Counted from the first letter of the stretch, positions 7,496 through 15,100 are shown. The stretch: 17,559 nt of DNA from an uncultured Collinsella sp. (GCA_902464965.1 CABQLI010000045.1:1-17559); one strand, 5' to 3'. Notes: generated by a model not told the origin, from the letters alone. Program-made: numbers and translations.

Positions 7496-8932
7496 TTAAA
7501 GCCCTAATTCATTCAAACGGAGGATCGCAACAATATAGATCTTGAGCGCTTGTTTGAGCTGTTCCTCGTTGGCGCACTCGTTGGGGCCGTGCATCTGGCC
7601 GCCCCACGCGGGCAGCTCAAGGCCGGTCTCTTCGGGGCCAAACGACACGGCGCGCGCAAAGTTGCGCGCGTAGGTGCCACCGCCCATGGCAAAAGGCTCG
7701 GCATGCTTGCCGGTGAACTCGTTATAGGTATCGATAAGCGCCTTCACGGCCGGATCATCGGCAGAGACCGAGAACGGCACCTTCGCGCGACCCAGCTGGC
7801 ACGTCACGCCGAAACGGCCCACGAGCGGGTCGAGCTGCTCGCGGATGGTATCGGCACTTGTGCTGTCGGGGAAGCGCACGTCGATGACCTGCTCAATATG
7901 GCCATCCGCCACGCGGATGACGCCAGCGTTGCAGGTAAGCGGGCCAAACGCCGGACTCGTCGCATCGATACCTAGGCCGCGGCCATAGGCATCCGCGTGC
8001 ACAAAGGCCAGGAACTTGACGAACTCGTGCTCGGCAGGCGTCAGCAGGCGCTCGTCGCGTGCACCAAACGCGTCCTCGGCCTCGCGCAGATACGACACGA
8101 TCAGGCCGACGGCATTGATCGTCCCCTCGGGCATCGAGGCGTGACCGCCAATACCGTGGGCGAAAATCTGCACATGACCATTGTCGAGAGCCGTGATCTC
8201 CAGGCGGTCAGCATTCTCGACCGGCGCCGGCAGCTCATCGGCGGCAATCGCGAGCTCGCAGATGGACTGCGACGGAATGGCATTGCTCGCCTCGGCGCCG
8301 CTCCACGACACGATGCGCCCGCCGTCGATCTTGGGACTCACGAACGTCGCCCCAAACTGGCCCTTCTCGGCATTGCAGACCGGGAACTCGGCATCAGGCG
8401 TAAACAGAAAGTCAGGGTTGGGGTAGTTCTCCAGATAATGGTGAACGTCGGACATGCCCACTTCCTCATCGCAGCCCAGCAGCGCGCGGAAGGTGTAGCG
8501 CGGAACAATGCCGTGCTTGAGCAGGTACGCGCCGGCATAAAGCGACAGCACTGCCGGGCCCTTGTCGTCGATCACGCCGCGACCGAGCAACCAGCCCTCG
8601 CGACGCTCCATCGCGAACGGATCGGTGTTCCAGCCAGGGCCAGCGGGAACCACGTCCACGTGGCAGATAGTCGCGAGCTGCTTGTCGCCGCGGCCCGGGA
8701 TATCGGCGATTCCCACATAGCCCTCGTCGTCGCTCGTCTGATAGCCGAGCTTCTGCGCGATGCCGAGCGCGCAATCGAGCGCGTCACGGACCGGGCGGCC
8801 AAACGGCGCGCCGGGCTCCGCATCGGCAGAAACTGCCACGGAAGGATAACTCACCAGCTGCTCGATATCAGCGACGACATCCTCCCAGACCTCGTCGACA
8901 TACTCAGCGACGCTCTGCTCCACCTGATTCAT
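7496..8932 (-). CDS. M20-family dipeptidase, PepV-like
   Basis: This 478-residue zinc metallopeptidase of the M20A type is expected to cleave dipeptides in the cytosol. The dinuclear zinc site can be followed in order: His91 and catalytic Asp93 in CHVDVVPAG, bridging Asp122 in GVIDDKGP, catalytic Glu156 and ligand Glu157 in GCDEEVGM, Asp180 in FTPDAEFPV, and a C-terminal His in GQMHGPNE. The lid domain lies between, and length matches PepV. The ATG at 8932 is preceded by AAGGAGG at 6 nt. Upstream codons in frame are arginine-rich, lie antisense to nothing known and run into the previous gene, so they were excluded. It follows the HAD phosphatase gene by 55 nt and is probably cotranscribed. 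Succinyl-diaminopimelate desuccinylase is a less likely alternative. Confidence 0.92.
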   Translation of the reverse strand: MNQVEQSVAEYVDEVWEDVVADIEQLVSYPSVAVSADAEPGAPFGRPVRDALDCALGIAQKLGYQTSDDEGYVGIADIPGRGDKQLATICHVDVVPAGPGWNTDPFAMERREGWLLGRGVIDDKGPAVLSLYAGAYLLKHGIVPRYTFRALLGCDEEVGMSDVHHYLENYPNPDFLFTPDAEFPVCNAEKGQFGATFVSPKIDGGRIVSWSGAEASNAIPSQSICELAIAADELPAPVENADRLEITALDNGHVQIFAHGIGGHASMPEGTINAVGLIVSYLREAEDAFGARDERLLTPAEHEFVKFLAFVHADAYGRGLGIDATSPAFGPLTCNAGVIRVADGHIEQVIDVRFPDSTSADTIREQLDPLVGRFGVTCQLGRAKVPFSVSADDPAVKALIDTYNEFTGKHAEPFAMGGGTYARNFARAVSFGPEETGLELPAWGGQMHGPNECANEEQLKQALKIYIVAILRLNELGL

Positions 8933-8987
8933 GGACGACCTCCTTACCAATGAGCGACGGGTACGCCCGCCCCTCACATTATGTCTA

Positions 8988-9650
8988 TTAGATAGCGAAA
9001 AGTTTAGCAAGCTCGGCCACCGAGTGCACCACCGCATCGGCGCCCGCGGCCTCGTGCTCCCCCGGCGCTGCCGCGCCCGAATAGATGCCGATGCACGGCA
9101 CGCCCATCGCGTGCGCGCCCTCCACATCGTTAAAGCGATCGCCGATCATCACGGCATCGTCGGCCGTCGCGCCGAGCGCCGCCAGGGCATCGCGAACCGA
9201 ATCGGCCTTGGTCTCGCGTCCCTGCGGCGGATTCATGCCAACCACCGCCTCAAACTGCGAAAGCCCCAGCTCGCCCACCATGTCAATGCACTTCGCCTCC
9301 ATGCGTGACGTCGCCACGGCCAAGCGATGCCCCTGCGCGACAAGGCCATCGAGCAGCTCGGGGATTCCATCGAACACGGGATACTCTTCCGGTCCCAGCT
9401 CATCAAAAAAGGCACGGTACTCGTCGGCCACCACAAGCGACTCCTCGCGCGTAAAGCCGTAAAAGTCGTGGAAGCTCTTCCACAGCGGAGGCCCGATCAT
9501 GCGACGCAGGTCACCCATCTGCGCCTCCGAAAACCCGCGCGCGGCCAACGTCTTGCGCGTCGAGGTCATCACCGCTCGACCCGTATCTGCCACCGTGCCA
9601 TCGAAATCAAACAGCACGACCGGCCGCTTGCATATCTCCAGCGCCTCCAT
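8988..9650 (-). CDS. HAD-superfamily phosphatase, Gph/PGPase-like
   Basis: This 220-residue cytosolic HAD hydrolase resembles phosphoglycolate phosphatase and pyrophosphatase-like members. Motif I is VLFDFDGTVADTG (Asp15, Asp17), motif II is VATSR (Thr114/Ser115), motif III is Lys148 in RETKAD, and motif IV is MIGDRFNDVEGA (Asp171, Asp175). A small helical C1 cap lies between motifs I and II. I chose the ATG at 9650 because AGAGGG sits 6 nt upstream; an ATG at 9656 and a GTG at 9683 are in-frame alternatives with worse spacing. It is transcribed divergently from the DegV-family gene, and the dipeptidase gene follows. The substrate cannot be told from sequence. Confidence 0.9.
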   Translation of the reverse strand: MEALEICKRPVVLFDFDGTVADTGRAVMTSTRKTLAARGFSEAQMGDLRRMIGPPLWKSFHDFYGFTREESLVVADEYRAFFDELGPEEYPVFDGIPELLDGLVAQGHRLAVATSRMEAKCIDMVGELGLSQFEAVVGMNPPQGRETKADSVRDALAALGATADDAVMIGDRFNDVEGAHAMGVPCIGIYSGAAAPGEHEAAGADAVVHSVAELAKLFAI

Positions 9651-9700
9651 CGGCATCCCTCTTCCCCAGTTGACGATTTCCACACCGACACTTCAAACTG

Positions 9701-9750
9701 TTGACTATTCAACAATTGAACCTAAAAATGTGGAACGACTCCACTATACT
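9701..9750 (+). promoter_or_regulatory. Promoter and palindromes upstream of the DegV-family gene
   Basis: A TATACT -10-like hexamer lies at 9745-9750. Directly upstream is an inverted repeat, GTGGA-ACGAC-TCCAC (9730-9744), abutting the -10. Further upstream, overlapping palindromes GTTGACTATTCAAC (9700-9713) and TTCAACAATTGAA (9708-9720) occur, with a TTGACT at 9701-9706 that could be a -35 for another start. The layout looks like a regulated promoter between two divergent genes. The spacing to the TATACT box does not fit a standard -35, so the exact start is uncertain. Confidence 0.4.
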
Positions 9751-9806
9751 TGTCGCACTTTGCTCTCAGAAGGCGGCGCTGCCGCGCCCCAACGAAAGGT
9801 GCAATT

Positions 9807-10667
9807 ATGTCTTTTGCCATCATAACCGACTCCACGTCGGACATCTCCCCCGCCCGCGCCCAAGAACTCGGCATTTACGTCATTCCGCTGCATGTGATTA
9901 TCGAAGGCGAGGACCTGCTCGACCAGGTACAGATCACCGCCCAGGAGTACGTCGCCCGCATGGCCGGCTCCGAGCAGCTGCCGCACACCTCGCAGCCGAG
10001 TGCCGGCGAGTTCAAGGCACTCTTTGACCGCGTGCGTGCTGACGGCCACGACAGCGCGATCTTTATCTCGCTGTGCAGCGAATGGTCCGCCTGCTATTCC
10101 AACGCATGCCTGGTCGCCGAGACCCACGAGCTCGACGTGCGCTGCATCGATTCGCGCACCGGCTCGGGTGCCGAGGGCCTGCTGGTGGAGTACGCGCTCG
10201 CCATGCGCGAGGACGGCCGCAGCCTGGACGAGACCGAGGCACAGATCCGCGCGACCCTGCCCGACGCGCACCTGCTGCTGATTCCCCGCACGCTCGAGAA
10301 CCTCGTTAAGAACGGCCGCGCGCCCAAGCTCGCCGGCCAGCTCACGCAGATGCTCAATATTCGCCTGGCCGTTTCGCCGGAGTGGCAGTCGGGCGAGATC
10401 AAGGCCATCAAGAAGGGCCGCGGCGCCAAGCGCATCGTCGCCAACACCATGGCAGACTGCCTCGCGTTTTTGGCCGAGCATCCGGGCTCCAGCGTGCGCG
10501 TGCTCACGACCGGTGCCGCCGAGGAGCAGGAGCTTGTCAACGAGGCACTCGCGGGTCAGGATTACGTAGACGCCGGCACCGGCCCCATCGGCTGCACCAT
10601 CGCCACCCACGTAGGCGTCGACGCCATCGCCATCAGCTACTGCCCCCGCTACCAACCCATCCACTAG
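9807..10667 (+). CDS. DegV-family fatty-acid-binding protein
   Basis: This 286-residue cytosolic protein belongs to the DegV/FakB family, which binds a fatty acid in a deep pocket; FakB members present it to the kinase FakA for phosphorylation. The N-terminus FAIITDSTSDIS is diagnostic. TSQPSAGEF (61-69) and ISLCSEWSACYSNA (87-100) match the pocket-lining motifs, although the usual SSxLSGTY form is altered to CSEWSACY. The C-terminal half ends in the expected TGPIGCTIATHVG. The ATG at 9807 has GAAAGG 7 nt upstream; the in-frame extension to 9750 lies inside the promoter. It is a single-gene unit. No FakA homologue is in the window, so a specific role is inferred only from family. Confidence 0.93.
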   Translation: MSFAIITDSTSDISPARAQELGIYVIPLHVIIEGEDLLDQVQITAQEYVARMAGSEQLPHTSQPSAGEFKALFDRVRADGHDSAIFISLCSEWSACYSNACLVAETHELDVRCIDSRTGSGAEGLLVEYALAMREDGRSLDETEAQIRATLPDAHLLLIPRTLENLVKNGRAPKLAGQLTQMLNIRLAVSPEWQSGEIKAIKKGRGAKRIVANTMADCLAFLAEHPGSSVRVLTTGAAEEQELVNEALAGQDYVDAGTGPIGCTIATHVGVDAIAISYCPRYQPIH

Positions 10668-10682
10668 GGGTGCCTTTACCAC

Positions 10683-10745
10683 TTGCGGTGGAATAGGGAC
10701 TGTTTTTGGCTCATCAGCCGCCAATCAATCCCTATTCCACCGCAA
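10683..10745. repeat. Hairpin repeat copy 2, 3' of the DegV-family gene
   Basis: Arms 10683-10698 and 10730-10745 pair perfectly over 16 bp. An inner hairpin GGCT-CATC-AGCC lies at 10708-10719. This is the same repeat as at 14381-14445, including the loop, and shares the outer stem with 7406-7474. It begins 15 nt past the degV-family stop. It has no T-run on the plus strand, so it is probably not a terminator by itself. Confidence 0.85.
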
Positions 10746-10762
10746 CTTAGAAGCAGTTCATT

Positions 10763-10824
10763 TGGGGCGGGGCTAAAAAGACTGGTATCAAACGTTTCAG
10801 ACCAGTCTTTTTAGCCCCGCCCCA
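10763..10824. terminator. Bidirectional terminator, perfect 24-bp inverted repeat
   Basis: Arms 10763-10786 and 10801-10824 are perfectly complementary over 24 bp with a 14-nt loop. The inner part reads AAAAAGACTGGT...ACCAGTCTTTTT, a hairpin with an A-run before and a T-run after, so it works in both directions. It ends the DegV-family transcript on plus and would end anything coming through the LOG-family remnant on minus. Confidence 0.8.
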
Positions 10825-10835
10825 TTTTACCCACC

Positions 10836-10980
10836 TTACATCAACCCGCTGAGCGCAATGTCGACGGACTCGTTGAGGTCGTCGGTAATGTGTACCAGAT
10901 CCGGGTCGAGCGGGCTGATCATACCGGCGCTCATCACCGGGCCGTTGAGCCAGTCGAACAGACCCCCTCTCGGTACCCAC
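10836..10980 (-). pseudogene. Truncated 3' end of a LOG-family gene
   Basis: The last 42 codons and the stop match the C-terminus of the intact LOG-family gene at 15199-15957 (residues 211-252), with about 15 differences over 126 nt counted by eye. The peptide reads GLFDWLNGPVMSAGMISPLD and onward to IALSGLM. Beyond 10962 the reading frame is broken: 7 nt stand where the intact gene has 12. A further matched stretch (10969-10980, VGTE codons) then stops exactly where the inverted-repeat element at 10981 begins. No start codon or catalytic PGGxGT motif remains, so it cannot be functional. It may be a remnant paralogue or a boundary duplication of the accessory segment. Confidence 0.85.
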
Positions 10981-11198
10981 TGGACAAAAAATGGCAAATA
11001 TGAGTACTGCCACCAAATTAGTAACAGCAAAATCTCGCCGGAATTGATCGTTTCGATTAATTTCACGCCTTGCCAAGGCTCAAAATGCCGTGTTTGGTGG
11101 GTTAGATATATAGGATAATGTCGAATTGGTATTCTATTCTTGCCAAATGTTATGAGACTACATTAACAGCAGTACTCACATTTGACGTTATTTGACCA
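10981..11198. mobile_element. MITE-like element with 30-nt terminal inverted repeats
   Basis: The ends 10981-11010 and 11169-11198 are inverted repeats matching at 25 of 30 positions, with a perfect core TGAGTACTGC/GCAGTACTCA. The repeat may extend weakly outward by 6 nt (ACCC at 10975 and GGGT at 11204). The 158-nt interior is A+T-rich, has no open frame of note and contains a short palindrome, GCCTTGCCAAGGC. The left end abuts the point where the LOG-family remnant is cut off. I see no target-site duplication and no transposase, so this would be a non-autonomous or decayed element. Confidence 0.5.
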
Positions 11199-11383
11199 CA
11201 GGGTCATTCGAAAACCCCTCCCCACGCCGCCAACCCGCCCCATACCCGTCAAAAACCTTTAACAACAGCCGCCGCACGTTTTGGCACCGGCTGATTGCCA
11301 CTCACGGATCGGTACCCCACTATCACCGAACCAAAATCGAAGTCGCGTATCTCATAAAGCTGAAATGACGTACCCTCATCCCA
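11199..11383. other. Leader region of the primase-helicase gene
   Basis: This is the stretch between the inverted-repeat element and the primase-helicase start. It is C-rich on the plus strand around 11210-11250. I see no clear promoter hexamers and no good ribosome site before the ATG at 11384. A 60-codon minus-strand frame (11249-11431) overlaps it and the start of the helicase gene, but nothing supports it as a gene. Confidence 0.3.
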
Positions 11384-14300
11384 ATGAACGCTGATAAGAA
11401 TGGCTTTCAAATGAGCAACGGCACGCATCAATACGCCCTTTTCGGGAGCGCCTTATTCAAATTCAATAAAACGGTCGTCCACGCTTCGGATCCGCGCAAG
11501 CAAATCGTTATCTGTAGCAGCGGTCCAGACATCCGTTACACAACGCTGGAAGAATGGGAGAAAACTGGCGATTCTTTCGATAGACGGGCGCAGGTCGAAG
11601 ATATCGTCACCAGCGCAAGCCCAGCGCGCGACAAACTCGAGCTCTTCCGCAATCTCTTTACTGGCCGCAAAGATGTTTACGCTCATGGGTACCGCAGAAA
11701 AGACGGAGGAATTGGCTATACGCCCGCCTGCGCAAATGAGTGGAAGTCAGGCATTTGCCCCAAAGCAAGCCACCAGAGAGTCAAATGTACGGAATGCAGC
11801 AGCCGCGTCTTCCCCGAGTTGAGCGATGCCGCGATCATCGCCCATTTCAGAGGCAATGACGATAGGCTTCGAGACGTTATAGGCCAATATGTGCTCGATA
11901 AAGACAGTAACACGAGAGTCCTGGTCATCGATTTTGACGGAGCCGATTGGAAAGAAGCGACGAATGCCATTCGACACGTCGCAAAAAGCCACGGAATCGA
12001 TGTCGCAGTCGAGCGATCGAGATCGGGCGACGGCGCACATGTCTGGTTTTTCTTCCTAGAGCTCGTCAGCGCAAAGACCGCACGAGATTTTGGAAGCAGC
12101 CTTATCACCGAAGCGGCGATACTGAACAAGACGATCACCTTCAAAGCATTTGACCGAATGCTGCCCGCGCAGTCCACCATTCCTGAGGGCGGCTTTGGAA
12201 ATCTCATAGCGCTGCCTTTTCAAGGCAAAGCGCAGCGAAAAGGGAACAGCGTATTTGTTGACGAGCAATTTGAGCCCTTTCCCGATCAATGGCTTTACCT
12301 TTCGCAAATCCAGTTAATCCCGCGCGTGACGGTGCAAAATCTGATCGAGAGCATCGAAAATAGGTCACATGGAATAGCGGCTGCTGCAGCGGCAAACACC
12401 GGTGTGCCACATTCCCAGAGACTGCGAAAGCGGCTTCCGCTCACACCGCGGGACTTCCCGTCATCGCTGTCCGTCACGCAGGCCGATATGCTCTATATCC
12501 CCGAAAAATCTCTGAGTCCCGCAGCTCAAATGGAAGTCCGCAGGCTTGCAACATTTGCCAACCCGGAATTCTTCCGCGCACAATCTATGCATCACTCGGT
12601 ATACGGCAAACCGCGGTTCATAGACCTCAGCGAACTTAGAGATGGCTACGTCGCGATTCCCAGAGGCTGCAAGGTTCAACTTGAGCGGCTGCTTCAAGAA
12701 GCCGGCGTTTCTGCCCACTATTCAGACAAACGCAAGTCGAGCAATCCAATTGTGATGGCATTTAAAGGGACTCTTCGCCCTGAACAGCTAATTGTCGCTG
12801 AACAGATGCTCGGCTACGAAGACGGAATCATGTCCGCACCGACGGGGTTCGGCAAAACCGTCATCGGAGCTTATCTTATTGCTGCCATTGGACTTCCAAC
12901 GCTCGTCATCGTTCCAAAAACTGCGCTCATTGCCCAATGGAAATCCCAACTCGAACGATTTCTCGACATCACGGACAACAGAGAGCCCGTCCGAACCCCC
13001 AAGGGACGAATCAGCAAAAGACAGCCTCCGCTCATTGGGCAAATCGGAGGAGGCAAGACCGCCATAAGCCGTCTCATCGACATTGCTTCATTCCAGTCGC
13101 TATCCGGCAAGGATCCCCAAACCGGCGAGTCATTAGCCAAGGAGTTCGTTCGCGACTACAGTCTCATCATCTGTGACGAATGCCACCATGCGGCCGCGCC
13201 ACAGCTTGAGCTTGTCCTCAAGTCCGCTCCTGCCAAATATGTATATGGCCTTTCCGCAACGCCCGAGCGTTCGGACGGACTCACGCGGGCACTCTCGATG
13301 CTCTGCGGCCCGGTTCGCTATGTCGTCGATCCAAAAACGCAAGCAATCCAACAGGGGATTCAGCGCATTGTTAGACCGCGTTTCACCGGAATTCGATTAC
13401 CCACCTACGAACCAGGAGCATCCTTTAACCAAATTCTCGATCTCCTGTGTGTACATGCCGCGAGAAACGAAGCAATTATCGAGGACGCCCTCGAGGCCGC
13501 ATCAAACGGCCGGCATCCGCTTGTGCTATCTAAAAGAAAAAAGCATGCCGAAGAGCTATGCAGGCTACTTCAAAGCCGCGGACACGAACCCATACTCTTA
13601 ACCGGAGAAATCGACGCCAAAGAAAGAAAAGCAATACTGAAGAGTCTTCCCAGCTTTGAGCATGAGCATCGAATCATCGTCGCAACTGAAAGTCTTCTGG
13701 GCGAGGGCTTCGACCTGTCTTACCTTGACACTTTGCTCATTGCCACTCCAATATCTTGGGACGGCAGCATAACGCAGCAGGCGGGTAGGCTACACAGAAG
13801 CCACGAGGGCAAACAGCGGGTTGAGATATTCGACTATGTTGACCTGTCGATACCCATGTTCGCGCGCATGTACCAAAAGAGGCTCAAGACCTACGCTAAG
13901 CTGGGGTATGAAGTCTTTGCGGCAAACGACAACAGACAGGACGAACGAAACATCCTCGTTAGGTCGGCAAGAGCCGTGGAGGCTTTAGTGAATGACATCG
14001 AGAACGCATCGAAAAGCATTTTTATTGCCGCACCCTACGCGTCCGCCGCATGCCTTGAAAAGCTCGCCGCTGCACTCGCGGATGCCGCTACCCGTGGAAT
14101 TGCCCTTGAGATTTCTATTGCTTCGACTCCGCGCGACGACGTGAAAGCGATTTTTGCCGAGATGAACGTCAACTATCTCATCAAAGCCGAAGGACGCCTG
14201 TGCGCATCAGTGATTGACGAGGAAACTGTTTGGTACGGAGCTATTCCGTTGCTGGCTTTCCCAAAGAAAGAAGACTGCAGCATTCGTTTCAAAAGCAGCG

Positions 14301-14395
14301 AAGTCGCAGCCGAGCTTTTGAGCGAAATTCAACGAAAAGTGGAACCGGAGGCCGCGGCGACGAACGGGGTACCCCCAGCAGTTGCGGTGAAATAG
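11384..14395 (+). CDS. TOTE-like primase-SF2 helicase fusion with degenerate PLD-like tail
   Basis: This 1003-residue protein looks like a nucleic-acid-processing conflict or mobile-element protein. Residues about 90-290 resemble the AEP primase domain of TOTE systems: four cysteines (116, 125, 135, 138) that could bind zinc, a DxD pair (Asp183, Asp185 in VIDFDG), and RSGDGAHVW (His219), the AEP sxH-like motif. Residues about 455-835 are an SF2 helicase: APTGFGKT (485-492), DECH (598-601), SATPER (624-629) and QQAGRLHR (798-805). Residues 860-985 look PLD-like, but H and K of HxK are replaced. ATG 11384 is the first start after an in-frame stop; ATG 11411 is an alternative, and neither has a good ribosome site. 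Base use is more A+T-rich than in flanking genes. Its stop lies within hairpin repeat copy 3. Biological role is unproven. Confidence 0.8.
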   Translation: MNADKNGFQMSNGTHQYALFGSALFKFNKTVVHASDPRKQIVICSSGPDIRYTTLEEWEKTGDSFDRRAQVEDIVTSASPARDKLELFRNLFTGRKDVYAHGYRRKDGGIGYTPACANEWKSGICPKASHQRVKCTECSSRVFPELSDAAIIAHFRGNDDRLRDVIGQYVLDKDSNTRVLVIDFDGADWKEATNAIRHVAKSHGIDVAVERSRSGDGAHVWFFFLELVSAKTARDFGSSLITEAAILNKTITFKAFDRMLPAQSTIPEGGFGNLIALPFQGKAQRKGNSVFVDEQFEPFPDQWLYLSQIQLIPRVTVQNLIESIENRSHGIAAAAAANTGVPHSQRLRKRLPLTPRDFPSSLSVTQADMLYIPEKSLSPAAQMEVRRLATFANPEFFRAQSMHHSVYGKPRFIDLSELRDGYVAIPRGCKVQLERLLQEAGVSAHYSDKRKSSNPIVMAFKGTLRPEQLIVAEQMLGYEDGIMSAPTGFGKTVIGAYLIAAIGLPTLVIVPKTALIAQWKSQLERFLDITDNREPVRTPKGRISKRQPPLIGQIGGGKTAISRLIDIASFQSLSGKDPQTGESLAKEFVRDYSLIICDECHHAAAPQLELVLKSAPAKYVYGLSATPERSDGLTRALSMLCGPVRYVVDPKTQAIQQGIQRIVRPRFTGIRLPTYEPGASFNQILDLLCVHAARNEAIIEDALEAASNGRHPLVLSKRKKHAEELCRLLQSRGHEPILLTGEIDAKERKAILKSLPSFEHEHRIIVATESLLGEGFDLSYLDTLLIATPISWDGSITQQAGRLHRSHEGKQRVEIFDYVDLSIPMFARMYQKRLKTYAKLGYEVFAANDNRQDERNILVRSARAVEALVNDIENASKSIFIAAPYASAACLEKLAAALADAATRGIALEISIASTPRDDVKAIFAEMNVNYLIKAEGRLCASVIDEETVWYGAIPLLAFPKKEDCSIRFKSSEVAAELLSEIQRKVEPEAAATNGVPPAVAVK

Positions 14396-14445
14396 GGACC
14401 GTTTTTGGCTTATCAGCCGCAAATCAATCCCTATTCCACCGCAAC
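14381..14445. repeat. Hairpin repeat copy 3, overlapping the primase-helicase stop
   Basis: Arms 14381-14397 and 14429-14445 pair over 17 positions with one A-C mismatch; the inner hairpin GGCT-TATC-AGCC occupies 14407-14418. It is nearly identical to copy 2. The codons GTT GCG GTG AAA TAG at the end of the primase-helicase gene are part of the left arm. The repeat lies between two convergent 3' ends, that gene and the toxin gene. Confidence 0.87.
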
Positions 14446-14459
14446 TTAGAAATTGGCGA

Positions 14460-14768
14460 TCAGCCCTGAGGACCTTGGAACAGCTCCTCGTGCGAGCCCA
14501 TTCTCACCAGCCGGATCACCGGATTAGTCTTATGCGGCAAGTAGAGAACGACCACATCGACCAAGCCATCGGATAGATGAAAATCGATGTGGCCGTTGTA
14601 ATTGCCACCCGGGTTTGAGAGCTCGTGCGCACCATATTCCGCGGGAAGCGAGCCGTGAGCCGCAAGCTCTGCGACGGCCGCCTTAAACTCGGTTTTTAGC
14701 TGCGGATGGACGCGCATCGTCCGTTTGTAATCCGCTTTAAACTGGGCCTCGACTTTAATCTCAAACAT
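14460..14768 (-). CDS. YafQ-type mRNA interferase toxin (RelE superfamily)
   Basis: This 102-residue protein is a RelE-superfamily toxin that would cleave mRNA on the ribosome. Its C-terminal half aligns with YafQ: His48 in GAHEL, Asp62 and His64 in GHIDFHLSD, Asp67, and His93 in RMGSHEELF, matching the catalytic histidines and aspartates of E. coli YafQ. The start ATG is 2 nt after the antitoxin stop (TAA-CG-ATG), with GAGGA inside the antitoxin end as ribosome site, so translation is coupled. The gene converges on the primase-helicase gene, with a hairpin repeat between. Length is normal. Confidence 0.92.
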   Translation of the reverse strand: MFEIKVEAQFKADYKRTMRVHPQLKTEFKAAVAELAAHGSLPAEYGAHELSNPGGNYNGHIDFHLSDGLVDVVVLYLPHKTNPVIRLVRMGSHEELFQGPQG

Positions 14769-14770
14769 CG

Positions 14771-15070
14771 TTAGTCCTCATCGAGGAACGACATCAGATC
14801 GTCCACGTTGTCGAACGACGAGCTGTCGTCTGGCAAAATCCCCAGCTCATGAGCCTCGGCGATCACCATGGCGCGCCTCGTCACCTCGTTGGGAACTTCA
14901 GGTCGACCCACAATCTCAAACGGAATCTTTCGCTGATTCACAAGCTGCCGAACAGCAAGGTTGAGATACGAATTGAGACTCAGACCAACCGAATCCAAAA
15001 ACTCAGTCGCCTGTTCCTTGAGCCCTTCTTCGATACGAACCGTCGTAGGCTTAACCGTTGCAGTAGACAT
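14771..15070 (-). CDS. DinJ/RelB-family antitoxin
   Basis: This 99-residue protein is the antitoxin partner of the downstream YafQ-like toxin; it neutralises the toxin by binding and represses the operon. The N-terminal ribbon-helix-helix is KPTTVRIEEGLKEQATEF followed by GLSLNSYLNLAVRQLV, as in DinJ. The acidic C-terminal tail (DDSSSFDNVDDLMSFLDED) is the typical toxin-wrapping segment. The ATG at 15070 has GAGGAGG about 6 nt upstream. The in-frame extension to 15112 lies in the promoter and was excluded. Confidence 0.92.
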   Translation of the reverse strand: MSTATVKPTTVRIEEGLKEQATEFLDSVGLSLNSYLNLAVRQLVNQRKIPFEIVGRPEVPNEVTRRAMVIAEAHELGILPDDSSSFDNVDDLMSFLDED

Positions 15071-15100
15071 ACGCGACCTCCTCGCCTCGTCTTTTGCATC

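Noticed and set aside
7997..8953. Plus-strand frame of 318 codons opposite the dipeptidase
   Set aside because: The dipeptidase has a complete zinc site and ribosome site; the antisense frame has neither motifs nor a ribosome site.
9744..10724. Minus-strand frame of 326 codons opposite the DegV-family gene
   Set aside because: DegV motifs are clear on the plus strand; the minus frame runs through the promoter and repeat and is not protein-like.
10747..11076. Minus-strand frames across the LOG remnant
   Set aside because: They join the LOG 3' fragment to sequence from the inverted-repeat element and do not form a functional protein; annotated as a pseudogene instead.
11249..11431. Minus-strand frame of 60 codons overlapping the primase-helicase start
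   Set aside because: Composition is fairly protein-like, but there is no family match, it overlaps the helicase start antisense and has no ribosome site that stands out. Left as unproven.
13037..13078. GQIGGGKTAISRL in the helicase looked like a second Walker A
   Set aside because: It lies between helicase motifs Ia and II, where this SF2 group has a similar GQIGGGK loop; the true Walker A is APTGFGKT at residues 485-492.
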